Virus record (IMG/VR): IMGVR_UViG_3300036822_000040
Coordinates: 1-42,932 of that record
Direction: 5' to 3' (one strand)
Source: a virus
DNA length: 42,932 nt
Shown: one piece after another, positions 14,184 to 21,628 of the stretch
Layout of the letters: the number at the start of each line of letters is the position of its first letter
Numbering within the stretch: position 1 is the first letter of the stretch
Translations under genes and position numbers: made by a program
Notes under the pieces: model-generated
The model's input: only the letters and a program-made list of their open reading frames with translations
Told to the model about the DNA's origin: nothing
Database searches by the model: none

Positions 14184-14184
14184 G

Positions 14185-16230
14185 TCATTGTATCGGCGTT
14201 ACGGTCCATCCGGGCGGGATTTTCGATCCGCCGCTGACGCCCCTGCCCAATTCCTTGACCTCCGGCGGCAGATCGTCGGTCGGAGGCTTGAAGGTTCCGT
14301 CCTCGTTCATCTGCGCAATGCCGCGAAGGAGGGCGATCTGGCGCGGATTGTAATGCGGCGCGTCAGTCTTTTTGCCTGTCCGCCGTTGATAGTCCTCATT
14401 CAGGCCTTGCGCAACACGGGCGGATTGATCAGCGTCCTGCGCCATGATCCCCCGGATGATGTTGGGGCCGCCGGTGATCGGGTTTTGTTGCAACAGTTCC
14501 TTGCTGTCGGTGACGTAAGGCCTTCCGCCTGACAGGACCGCGACATTCTCCTGCACGAAGCCGAAGTAGGCGTTGAACACCTTGTTCCACGCCGGATCGT
14601 CGTCAAGCCGGGTGTCAATCCATTTGTTGAACCGATTGGCGATGTCAACGTCGCTCATCTGTCCCTTGGCTTCCGCGTCCTTGACGGCTCGCGCAAGGGT
14701 GAGCGCCGCGTCGCCTAGCCGGCTGGTGCGCTGAAGAGTGGTGGCGGGGACGCCGCTGTCGTAGCTTCTGACAAACGTTTCGTATTCCTGCGCGTCCTGC
14801 GGCATCCATCCTTGTCGCGACGCCATGCCGAGATTGACGATGCTCGACCAATAGGGCTTTGCGCCGGTAGCTGACCATCCGGTGGGGATGGGACGGCCTT
14901 GCAGGGCCGAGGTGTAGTCGGCCCCGATTTCGGGATTGATGGCGCGAAGTTGGTCCGCGATTTTCTTTTCCAGTTCCGGCGACGGTTGTTGTCCTTGGGC
15001 CTGCCTGAGAACGTTGTCGATTGCGCCTTGGACTTGGGTTGCGTAGGCCTTCTCCCGTCCGCCGGCATAGCCCTTGGCCAAGCTGTCCCCGGCTGCGCCC
15101 TTGGCGAAGTCCAATCCGCCCTGCATCTCGTCAGGCGTAAAGCCTTGCACGCCGCCTTGTGCGCCGCTGGGCTGGCCTTGCAAGTCCCTCAGAAGCCCGC
15201 CGCCCCCGGCGGTTTGCGTCGGCGCTGGAGCGCCTTGCGGCAGGCCTCCGGCGGGTTGGCTCGGTGGTTGTCCTTGCGGTTGGCCGCCCAAGCGATCCAT
15301 GATCGTGCCGCCGCCCCCTCCGCCCGCCTGCGCGTTGGGGTCTGGCTTGCCTTGGAAGCCGGCGTCTTCCTCCTCCTGTTCGCTCGCCTTCTTGTTGACC
15401 TTTTGCAAGTCGCGCAAGCCGGCGTCGCGGACCTTCTGGTAGTCCATGATCTTTTGGAAGTCAGCGCCGTCCTCAAGCATGTTCTGAACGTCTTTGTCTC
15501 CGATCTGAACGGAGACGTTCCACAACGCGTCGTTCAGGCTGACGCCCTTGATCATCTGGGTGGCGAGCTTCTTCTCGTCGCCTCCCGCCATCGACAGATA
15601 TTCGCCAATCTTATCGGTATACATGTGGTGCATGTTCTCTTGCTGTTCCTGTAGAGCAAGAGAATGCTCAAGCCATTTTTCCTTCGCTACCTTGGCCGCA
15701 TATTCTTGGCCGTCCTTGACCGCTTTTATGTAGGCGTCAGCGTTCTGGCCCATGAGCATGGCGGTGGCGATTGACGGCCCGGTGCCGCCGGATTGCCCGA
15801 AAAATCTACTCAGGTTTTGCGCCAGTCCGGGGAGTTCGAAAGACTGCGGCAGATTGGGATAGGCCTCCGGCTGTCCATATTCCCGCCAGTCGGAGCGCGG
15901 CAGGGAAGGCCGGTAAGGGGTGAAGCGGGCCAGTGGTTGGTCTGACCCTTTTGGCAAGCTAAGGCTGGCGGTGGTTCCTTCCCATCGGCTTGGCATTTGC
16001 TGCGGAGGGCGGCCTTGCGGCGGCGGGCCGATCTGAATTTGAGTGGGATCGCGTGGAGCCGGAGCCGGGCGAGGAGCCGGGCCGCCCATGCCAAGCTGAC
16101 GGGCGAACGCCGCCACGCCGCCAAGCGGGGACGGGACCATGCGCGGGCTAGGCGGAGCGCTGCCGATGGCCGGCATGTCGTTTTCAAGTCCGCCAGTGGC
16201 GGTGTCGGGTGCGCCCTGAGTGTCACTCAT
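14185..16230 (-). CDS. Large internal virion/ejection protein
   Basis: 681 residues. Pro/Gly/Gln-rich N-terminal 130 residues, a helical region (about 150-270), a Gly/Gln-rich linker with PQGQPPSQPAGG-type sequence, and a helical C-terminal third. No family recognised; size, composition and place next to the transglycosylase-bearing protein suggest one of the podovirus ejection proteins that form a conduit through the envelope. Confidence 0.65.
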   Translation of the reverse strand: MSDTQGAPDTATGGLENDMPAIGSAPPSPRMVPSPLGGVAAFARQLGMGGPAPRPAPAPRDPTQIQIGPPPQGRPPQQMPSRWEGTTASLSLPKGSDQPLARFTPYRPSLPRSDWREYGQPEAYPNLPQSFELPGLAQNLSRFFGQSGGTGPSIATAMLMGQNADAYIKAVKDGQEYAAKVAKEKWLEHSLALQEQQENMHHMYTDKIGEYLSMAGGDEKKLATQMIKGVSLNDALWNVSVQIGDKDVQNMLEDGADFQKIMDYQKVRDAGLRDLQKVNKKASEQEEEDAGFQGKPDPNAQAGGGGGGTIMDRLGGQPQGQPPSQPAGGLPQGAPAPTQTAGGGGLLRDLQGQPSGAQGGVQGFTPDEMQGGLDFAKGAAGDSLAKGYAGGREKAYATQVQGAIDNVLRQAQGQQPSPELEKKIADQLRAINPEIGADYTSALQGRPIPTGWSATGAKPYWSSIVNLGMASRQGWMPQDAQEYETFVRSYDSGVPATTLQRTSRLGDAALTLARAVKDAEAKGQMSDVDIANRFNKWIDTRLDDDPAWNKVFNAYFGFVQENVAVLSGGRPYVTDSKELLQQNPITGGPNIIRGIMAQDADQSARVAQGLNEDYQRRTGKKTDAPHYNPRQIALLRGIAQMNEDGTFKPPTDDLPPEVKELGRGVSGGSKIPPGWTVTPIQ

Positions 16231-16235
16231 TTAGG

Positions 16236-16246
16236 TTGACAAGTCA
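16236..16246. promoter_or_regulatory. TTGACAAGTCA site between late genes
   Basis: An 11-of-12 match to the TTGACAAGTCAA palindrome in the 13-base gap between two late genes. It is too close to the next start to be a -35 box, so it may be an operator-like site or chance. Confidence 0.3.
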
Positions 16247-18352
16247 CGGTTGGTCGCTCATCACCGGCAATCCGCCGGCAGTGGCGACTTGCTGCGGCGC
16301 GGAAGAGCCGCCGGTCGGAGTTTTATTCCTGTCTGTCCACGCTTGCCCGCCGAATTGGTCAGCGAGTTGTCCCATCGTCAGGTTTTCATCGAAGTTGCCG
16401 AATTGCCGATGCGCGGCGGCGCGTGTTCTGTCGCCCCATTGGTTGAACGGCGTAGCCAAGGCGACGGCTTGCTGGACATCCGCCGGAGCCAGATCGGCGC
16501 GGGCGTACTGGCTTGCGCCGGGGACCTTTTTCGCCATCTCGCGCCACGTAGGATCGTGGAATTGGTAGATGCCTCTGGCCATCTGACCGTCGCTGTCAAC
16601 CACCGAGACGTTGCGCCCGCCGCTTTCTGAGCCAACGATGTTGGTGAGAAACGGATTGATTGACCATGGGCCGTCTGTTGGGGCGCTCCAATCTCCGCCC
16701 GGACTTCCACCTTGGCCTTGGCGTTGGCTTGGAGGGACGCCGGGCTGCTGATTGCCAAAGCCGGGTTGGCCTTGGCCTTGGCCTTGACCGCCGCCTACTC
16801 CAAGGGCGGCGAGGAACGGGGCGTATTGGCCTCCGCCAGCGCCAAACGCGCCGCTGTCTCGACGCTCTGCCATGATTTCCCGCATATGATACGGTGACAT
16901 CGGCCTCCATTCGCCGCCCGGATGACCGCCGTGTACCCCCCAACCGAATTGCGGGTGATGGTAAGGCCAATGGCCGCCGAAGCCTCCGGGGTGTCCACCT
17001 CTAAATCCTCCGCCTCTGATATTCGCGCCGCCCACGCCGGGGAAGCGGCCCAACGGGAAGCGGCGCTCGCCTCCCCGTCTGCCTCCGCCTCCCATTAACA
17101 TCATCGCCGCCAAGGGCAGGGCGATCCGGGCGAGCGTCCCAAGCAATTGCGGCACGCCCTGCTGCCCGCCAGCGTCCTCCACGATCCGGCTGCGGCCTAC
17201 CGGGCTTTCCGGCGGCGGCGCGGCTTCGTCTTTCGGTTTATGGGTTGGTAGGACCCAAGGCTTGCCGGTTTTCGGATCGATGCTTTTATCGACCTTGGGC
17301 TTCTTGGCGGTGGCTGGAGGATCGCGTCCCGGAGCGCCCCTTGGCGGCGTGACTTGCGGATCGTCCTCCGGGCGGTAGGGAGGGGCCGGCGGCGCGTTGC
17401 CGGTTCCAATTGGACGAAGGGCGCTTTCTGCGCCGTAGCCGGGCTGGCCGGGTTTAAGCTCGCCCGTGTCGGCGGTTTCCATGCCGATGCCGGGCGTGTC
17501 GCCCAACAGCAATCCGCCGGCAACAGCGGCGGGTCCAAGCCCCATGAGCCGGGCCAAGCCGGCCAAGCTGCCAAGGGGTGACGCGCCGGGCTGTGGCAGA
17601 GGGTTAGTCGTACTGCCGGGGACAGGCGTTGCGGGGACTGGCAGGGTGTTCCCCCTTGGGACTAGCTGGCCACGGCTTGTAGGGCCTGAGACATCGGGGG
17701 AGGGGAAGGTCCGGTTGCCTTGCGGGTCCCTGCCGGCCTCCGGCGCAAGCAGGCCCGCGTCCTTGGCGGCTTCGTCGCTGATCGTGGAGCCTCCTCCGCC
17801 GGCTTGCGGCGGGGCGTTGTGGGCGAGAAGGCCGGCGTCGATGGCTTGCTGTCGGGTCATGGGGCCTGAACCAACCCCGCCGCCTGTCACCCAAGGGTTT
17901 TGCTGTTGCTTCTGCCCGGTCATCGCCTTCTTGAGGTCATTGACAGCGCTTTGCGGCGCGTAATCGCTGTCTTGCCCCTGTCCCCGTCCGTCTTGGCCTT
18001 GACCCGGTTGTGGAGGGTCCGCCCCGGCTGCTGCAACGTCGCTCAAAAAGCTTGTCTGCGCCGGTTGCACCGTGGCGGCTGCGGCTTGCGACGGAGCATT
18101 AACGCCGGTGCCGGTCTGCGCCTGCGCCGCCGGGGTCAATCCTCCGCCGCCAACGGCGCGAGGCTGCGCCATTGTGCTGCCAAACGAGGTCAGGCCGCCA
18201 AACAGGCTGCTGGCCAAATCCGACAGGCTGGACCCGCCGCCGCCGCCGCCGAATAAGGTTGACAAGTCAGCGCCGCCGCTGGTGTTGGTCAGCGCGTCGC
18301 CAAGCGCCGCGTCGCTCAAGGTCTGGTCAGTGACGCCGAAAGTGTCGCTCAT
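16244..18352 (-). CDS. Ejection protein with C-terminal lytic transglycosylase domain
   Basis: 702 residues. The first 550 are low-complexity (Gly, Pro, Gln, Asp) with a basic-proline segment. From about 571 comes a lysozyme-like domain: NIVGSESGGRN (E576, predicted catalytic), then GQMARGIYQFHDPTWREMA and the later helices. This matches virion-associated lytic transglycosylases that open the peptidoglycan locally at infection start. Distinct from the endolysin at 837. Starts 4 bases before the stop of the gene upstream. Confidence 0.75.
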   Translation of the reverse strand: MSDTFGVTDQTLSDAALGDALTNTSGGADLSTLFGGGGGGSSLSDLASSLFGGLTSFGSTMAQPRAVGGGGLTPAAQAQTGTGVNAPSQAAAATVQPAQTSFLSDVAAAGADPPQPGQGQDGRGQGQDSDYAPQSAVNDLKKAMTGQKQQQNPWVTGGGVGSGPMTRQQAIDAGLLAHNAPPQAGGGGSTISDEAAKDAGLLAPEAGRDPQGNRTFPSPDVSGPTSRGQLVPRGNTLPVPATPVPGSTTNPLPQPGASPLGSLAGLARLMGLGPAAVAGGLLLGDTPGIGMETADTGELKPGQPGYGAESALRPIGTGNAPPAPPYRPEDDPQVTPPRGAPGRDPPATAKKPKVDKSIDPKTGKPWVLPTHKPKDEAAPPPESPVGRSRIVEDAGGQQGVPQLLGTLARIALPLAAMMLMGGGGRRGGERRFPLGRFPGVGGANIRGGGFRGGHPGGFGGHWPYHHPQFGWGVHGGHPGGEWRPMSPYHMREIMAERRDSGAFGAGGGQYAPFLAALGVGGGQGQGQGQPGFGNQQPGVPPSQRQGQGGSPGGDWSAPTDGPWSINPFLTNIVGSESGGRNVSVVDSDGQMARGIYQFHDPTWREMAKKVPGASQYARADLAPADVQQAVALATPFNQWGDRTRAAAHRQFGNFDENLTMGQLADQFGGQAWTDRNKTPTGGSSAPQQVATAGGLPVMSDQP

Positions 18353-18355
18353 GGT

Positions 18356-18808
18356 TCATAGGCCTATGAGGGGTAGGGCTGTGAGGGCGACCTTGCCAAC
18401 ATCTCCTGCAATGGTCGCCGCGCTTGCAAGATCGGAAAGGGTCGAGTTTTGCCCTGATCCTCCGAGATTGCCGACAATCTGATTGATTTGCGGTTGCTGC
18501 GCCGGGTTGAGCGCCGGATTGGTCTGATTTGTGGTCTGTAGCTGCCCGGTCATCGCGTCGCCCATCTGTCCTGCGGTGGCGGTGTCCTGCCCTTCCATGG
18601 TTGAGCCGCCAAGCCCAAGCTGGTCGTACCTGTTGGTGACGCCCGATTTGTTTGACGCCGTGGCTTGGTCTATCATGTTTTGATCGAACGGCGAAACGCC
18701 CCAATTCCATGGCTCTCCGGTTCCGCCGCCGGTGAACAGAAAGGCGGGGTTAGAGCTTGAGCCACCCCCGCCGCCTCCGCTAGAGCCTTTTGAGAAAGGG
18801 TTGCTCAT
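18356..18808 (-). CDS. Small internal virion protein
   Basis: 150 residues with Gly/Ser-rich N-terminus (SSGGGGGGSSS), a Gln/Asn/Thr-rich middle and a hydrophobic C-terminal helix (AATIAGDVGKVALTALPLIGL) that could insert in a membrane. Fits a small ejection protein; no family recognised. ATGA overlap with the gene upstream. Confidence 0.6.
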   Translation of the reverse strand: MSNPFSKGSSGGGGGGSSSNPAFLFTGGGTGEPWNWGVSPFDQNMIDQATASNKSGVTNRYDQLGLGGSTMEGQDTATAGQMGDAMTGQLQTTNQTNPALNPAQQPQINQIVGNLGGSGQNSTLSDLASAATIAGDVGKVALTALPLIGL

Positions 18809-19239
18809 GCTGTACTCGGCGCTGTACCCGCTCCCGCCGCGCCGGTGCCGAAGCCGACAAGCTTGGCGAGGTTGTTGAGGCTTGAAGAGGCGGCGGCGGT
18901 GTTGGCGTTTTGGATATTCAATTCGTTTGACACGCCTTGCTCAAGGGCGGAGACATCGTTTTTGTAAAGGTCGTATTGCGCGCCTTGGTTGGCGTCGGAC
19001 ATGCCGGCCATGGTTTGCGCTTCCGTGTTCTTGACGCCCTCCGCCCCTTGCGTCGCCATCGTGCTGTCGCCAAGCCCTTCGCTGCCAAACATGTTGCCTT
19101 GCCCAACGAGGCCTTCGCCGAAGGTGTATTGCCCCAATTCGTTTTGCTGCGGCGTTATCCCGCCTGACGACGCAAAGGCAGGGATGTTGAAATTGCCAAC
19201 GTCGGCCTTTCCGCTTGACCCTCCAAACAGGCCGCTCAT
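18805..19239 (-). CDS. Small internal virion protein
   Basis: 144 residues, starting MSGLFGGSSGK, Gly/Ala/Asn/Gln-rich with a helical middle (MAGMSDANQGAQYDLYKNDVSALEQG). Composition like small podovirus ejection proteins. ATGA-coupled to the gene upstream and downstream. Confidence 0.6.
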   Translation of the reverse strand: MSGLFGGSSGKADVGNFNIPAFASSGGITPQQNELGQYTFGEGLVGQGNMFGSEGLGDSTMATQGAEGVKNTEAQTMAGMSDANQGAQYDLYKNDVSALEQGVSNELNIQNANTAAASSSLNNLAKLVGFGTGAAGAGTAPSTA

Positions 19240-19709
19240 CGGAGTTCAACCACGTATCGTGGACATCGGTTGACAATGCCCATGCGCTGCGCAATAGGGC
19301 CAATGTCGAACACGGTGTCGGAGTTGAAGCCCCATTTGTAGCAGTTGCGCCGGATCGCCCAACCGAGAGACGCCCGCGCCAGCTTCACGCTGTCCCAAAT
19401 ATGCCCGTCTTCGGCGCACAGCATGACGACATTGGCTTCCGGCTCACCCGGCAACCACGGCAGTAAAGCGATGAGCGTGACCATGAAGGCGTGGTCGGTG
19501 CGGGTCGGATAAAACACCATCGGCTGCTTGAGGACGATGTTGCGCATCCACATTTCGGCGGCTTCGATGTCATAATTGCCCGGATAACGCCGCCGGGCTA
19601 GGTCCGCCATCCACTCCACGTCGCCATCTTGGGCTAGACGGTAAGATTTTGGCGCTACAAGATTTGATTGGCCACGTAGTGTAGCTGGAAATTGCTGAAT
19701 TGCCACCAT
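19236..19709 (-). CDS. GNAT-fold-like virion-region protein
   Basis: 157 residues. The pattern VEWMADLARRRYPG then a strand (PMVFYPTRTDHAFMVTLIALLPW) and AEDGHIWDSVKLARASLGWAIRRNCYKWGF resembles acetyltransferase-like proteins in podovirus structural operons, but no clear acetyl-CoA loop is seen, so enzymatic activity is doubtful. Overlaps the gene upstream by 55 bases; an internal start is possible. Confidence 0.5.
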   Translation of the reverse strand: MVAIQQFPATLRGQSNLVAPKSYRLAQDGDVEWMADLARRRYPGNYDIEAAEMWMRNIVLKQPMVFYPTRTDHAFMVTLIALLPWLPGEPEANVVMLCAEDGHIWDSVKLARASLGWAIRRNCYKWGFNSDTVFDIGPIAQRMGIVNRCPRYVVELR

Positions 19710-19999
19710 GCGTTCGGCTCGGGATAAAGCGAGATGTCGTTCAGGTTGGCTACACCACTACTGCCGTAGGGCGTGGGGAACAAGCTGATGAAGTCGGCGT
19801 GGGCTTGAGCGTGCAGGCTGTTGCCCCACCCTGCCGGGACGGCAGTGTCGCCTATGGGCGGGTCAATCCAGTATGGTAATCCAGAAAAATTCAGTGAACC
19901 GGCCTTTTCCGCTTGGGTGAGAAACATGGATTGGTGCGCCATTCGGTGTTCGAAGTCGAATGTCGGGTCCTTGGCGTTGAGAAGCGCCGCGACAGTCAT
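19655..19999 (-). CDS. Hypothetical late protein
   Basis: 114 residues, aromatic-rich (YWIDPPIG, NAWWQFSNFQLHY). No family recognised. ATGA overlap with the gene upstream. Probably a small virion component by position. Confidence 0.6.
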   Translation of the reverse strand: MTVAALLNAKDPTFDFEHRMAHQSMFLTQAEKAGSLNFSGLPYWIDPPIGDTAVPAGWGNSLHAQAHADFISLFPTPYGSSGVANLNDISLYPEPNAWWQFSNFQLHYVANQIL

Positions 20000-20328
20000 T
20001 TCGCGCGACGCGGACGGCGGACCTGTTCGGTGACGAGGGCGGAAGGGATACCTTCGGGCCGATAATTCTTGAGGGAGGTGCCTATCGGATCAAATCTGCG
20101 CGGGGATACGCGATCCATGCCGAAATCACTGTCGTAGGCTCTGCCTGCCGCGTCTGCGCCTTGGGCGCGTGGCCCTACGTCGGGCGACGTTCCGGTCCTG
20201 AGCGGCCCCGCGAGTGACCGGGCGCTGTTCAGAAAACCATCCGCCGTCAGAAATCGGCCTACCGGCTCCCCTCGGGAAGCTCCACCGGCCTTGAACCGGG
20301 AAACCCCATCTCCCTTGTTGTCGCTCAT
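19996..20328 (-). CDS. Basic hypothetical late protein
   Basis: 110 residues, Gly/Arg/Asp-rich with an Arg-rich end (EQVRRPRRAK). GGAGACGGAA precedes the ATG. Encoded right after the arginine-rich micro-gene at 20353, and its basic end may mean a related nucleic-acid-binding role (inference). Confidence 0.6.
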   Translation of the reverse strand: MSDNKGDGVSRFKAGGASRGEPVGRFLTADGFLNSARSLAGPLRTGTSPDVGPRAQGADAAGRAYDSDFGMDRVSPRRFDPIGTSLKNYRPEGIPSALVTEQVRRPRRAK

Positions 20329-20352
20329 TTCCGTCTCCGTTGTTGGTGGCCA

Positions 20353-20442
20353 CTATCGGCCTCCCTGCCTCCGGCGCTTCGCCCTGCCCTTGCGGAGGTT
20401 GCGCCGGCGGGCCTTTTTCTGCGCCCGCGTCCCTCTAGCCAT
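20353..20442 (-). CDS. Protamine-like Arg/Lys-rich micro-protein 6
   Basis: 29 residues, of which 11 Arg and 4 Lys (starting MARGTRAQKKARRRN). The ATG overlaps the stop codon region of the RuvC gene, implying coupled translation. Same style (ATGGCT start, basic throughout) as the five micro-ORFs on the other side of RuvC. Likely binds nucleic acid; a DNA-condensing or virion role is inferred. Confidence 0.6.
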   Translation of the reverse strand: MARGTRAQKKARRRNLRKGRAKRRRQGGR

Positions 20443-20959
20443 TGAGCAAGGCCTCCATTTGCACCATCTGGCCAACCCTCAAGTCAAACGCCTTGAGGCC
20501 GGCGATGGCGATAAGAGCAGCTTCAGCCAGACCATCGTCGTTTTTATGTTTAAACAAATCCGCCTTATCCGGCCAGCGCCGAATGGCCTGCGCTCGCGCT
20601 TCATCCTTGGTTCCTTCCTTGCCGGGAGCGATGCCGATGACCCGTTTCCATTGGGGAGGCGCAATCCACACGATGGGAACAGCGGCTCCTGCGAGGACGC
20701 CGCGAATAACGCCCTTGCTATCGCCAAAAGCGAACGCGCCCACCACGCCTTCCATCGGCCTTGGGCCAACACTTTCGACAAACGCGCATCGAGCGTGGGA
20801 TTGGTAAACGAAGCTGGCGAGTAGTGGCGCATTGATCGTCCGCCGCTTTTTCGGCCCGTCGTGCAGGCAGGGCATTTCAAGCAATTCGATTAACTGCCCT
20901 GCATCCGAGACAAGCGCTACGCCGCCACGAACTCCAATGTCAATTCCAAGCACAGGCAT
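20435..20959 (-). CDS. RuvC-like Holliday junction resolvase
   Basis: 174 residues from the ATG at 20959 (GAGGA 8 bases upstream). RNase H-fold acidic residues: GIDIG (D6), FVESV (E62), and KNDDGLAEAAL (D141/D142, E146) match RuvC-type resolvases. In phages these cut branched DNA before or during packaging, consistent with its place in the late operon. Flanked on both sides by arginine-rich micro-genes. Confidence 0.85.
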   Translation of the reverse strand: MPVLGIDIGVRGGVALVSDAGQLIELLEMPCLHDGPKKRRTINAPLLASFVYQSHARCAFVESVGPRPMEGVVGAFAFGDSKGVIRGVLAGAAVPIVWIAPPQWKRVIGIAPGKEGTKDEARAQAIRRWPDKADLFKHKNDDGLAEAALIAIAGLKAFDLRVGQMVQMEALLNG

Positions 20960-20975
20960 GTGACAAATCCTCACG

Positions 20976-20987
20976 TTGACTTGTCAC
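20976..20987. promoter_or_regulatory. TTGACTTGTCA site upstream of RuvC
   Basis: 11-of-12 match to the TTGAC-NN-GTCAA palindrome, in the gap between the RuvC start and the end of a micro-gene. Could be an operator for a local promoter; no good -10 box was seen. Confidence 0.35.
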
Positions 20988-20998
20988 TGTAACACAGT

Positions 20999-21061
20999 TT
21001 ACCTGACAGGTCCAGTCCTACCGCCGCGTCGTGGACTTCGCCGGCCTCCACGGCGAGCCAT
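20999..21061 (-). CDS. Protamine-like Arg-rich micro-protein 5
   Basis: 20 residues, 8 of them Arg (MARRGGRRSPRRGG...). Start overlaps the stop of the gene before as TAATG, so translation is coupled. Too short for homology; recognised by composition and by belonging to an array of similar ORFs. Confidence 0.5.
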   Translation of the reverse strand: MARRGGRRSPRRGGRTGPVR

Positions 21062-21204
21062 TACGGGTTTCTCCCGCGCCGGCCTCGACCCCTGCCTTGC
21101 CGATGACCACGCGCCCGTTTGATACGCGTGGTCGGTCGTTTTGTCGGGAGCTTGCCTGCCGGATCGACGCGGCTGCGGCGGCCAAGCCAAACACCTTTAG
21201 CCAT
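21061..21204 (-). CDS. Protamine-like Arg-rich micro-protein 4
   Basis: 47 residues with 13 Arg and 4 Lys; N-terminus MAKGVWLGRRSR, C-terminus Arg/Gly-alternating (GRGRGRRGRNP). Its start lies two bases past the stop of micro-gene 3, whose last codons (GACGGAGG) supply the ribosome site. The Arg-Gly end resembles nucleic-acid-binding tails. Confidence 0.6.
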   Translation of the reverse strand: MAKGVWLGRRSRVDPAGKLPTKRPTTRIKRARGHRQGRGRGRRGRNP

Positions 21205-21206
21205 CG

Positions 21207-21281
21207 CTACCTCCGTCGTCTTGCACGGGCCGCCCGGCGCGAAGCCGGCACAAGCACCATGCGTCTTCGTCCGCGAGCCAT
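21207..21281 (-). CDS. Protamine-like Arg-rich micro-protein 3
   Basis: 24 residues, 11 Arg (MARGRRRMVLVPASRR...RRRR). GGACGGAGG lies at good distance before the ATG. An in-frame ATG at 21326 would add 15 residues but has no ribosome site. Confidence 0.55.
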   Translation of the reverse strand: MARGRRRMVLVPASRRAARARRRR

Positions 21282-21358
21282 TACATCCTCCGTCCTTTCC
21301 GATACGAAAAAAGACGGGGTCGCCATGAGGGCAATCGCCAACCCTTCGGTCGAAGCTG

Positions 21359-21389
21359 GCGGGCCTGATTTTGGGTGTTTCTCAGGCCC
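21359..21389. repeat. Hairpin between micro-genes 2 and 3
   Basis: CGGGCCTGA and TCAGGCCCG form a 9-bp stem around a 13-base A/C-rich (minus strand) loop, in the 126-base gap after micro-gene 2. No U tract follows on the minus strand; it might moderate or process the transcript. Confidence 0.45.
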
Positions 21390-21407
21390 GTCTTCCGCAT
21401 CATCGGA

Positions 21408-21491
21408 CTACCGACTGAAGCGGCGCTTTCGAGCGCGGATACGGCGGGCGCGACGGGTCTTCCTTAGAGGACGGGACCGCCGATACGCCAT
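21408..21491 (-). CDS. Protamine-like Arg-rich micro-protein 2
   Basis: 27 residues: 13 Arg and 2 Lys (MAYRRSRPLRKTRRARR...). GGAGGGC precedes the ATG, so it has a strong ribosome site. The most protamine-like of the set. Confidence 0.6.
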   Translation of the reverse strand: MAYRRSRPLRKTRRARRIRARKRRFSR

Positions 21492-21503
21492 TTAGCCCTC
21501 CTA

Positions 21504-21584
21504 TCAGCGACGCCCGCGCCGGCCTCTACGGCCACGTCGGCGGCGCTCTTCAGTAAAGTCGAGCCAAGGTGCGTTGGGTCCCAT
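21504..21584 (-). CDS. Arg-rich-tailed micro-protein 1
   Basis: 26 residues; the first half is ordinary (MGPNAPWLDFTEE), the second is arginine and glycine only (10 Arg). GGAGGCTCCC before the ATG is the same ribosome-site string as at the gene starting at 36038. First of the micro-gene array after the tail protein. Confidence 0.55.
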   Translation of the reverse strand: MGPNAPWLDFTEERRRRGRRGRRGRR

Positions 21585-21628
21585 GGGAGCCTCCTAAGTT
21601 AACCCGATGTCAAAGCCTCTTTCGATGC

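Noticed and set aside
14899-15654. 251-residue rightward ORF
   Set aside because: Antisense to the large ejection protein; Leu/Ala/Arg-rich without domain pattern.
18259-18269. TTGACAAGTCA within the transglycosylase gene as a promoter
   Set aside because: Inside coding sequence, no -10 box in either direction; kept only as a possible operator-like copy.
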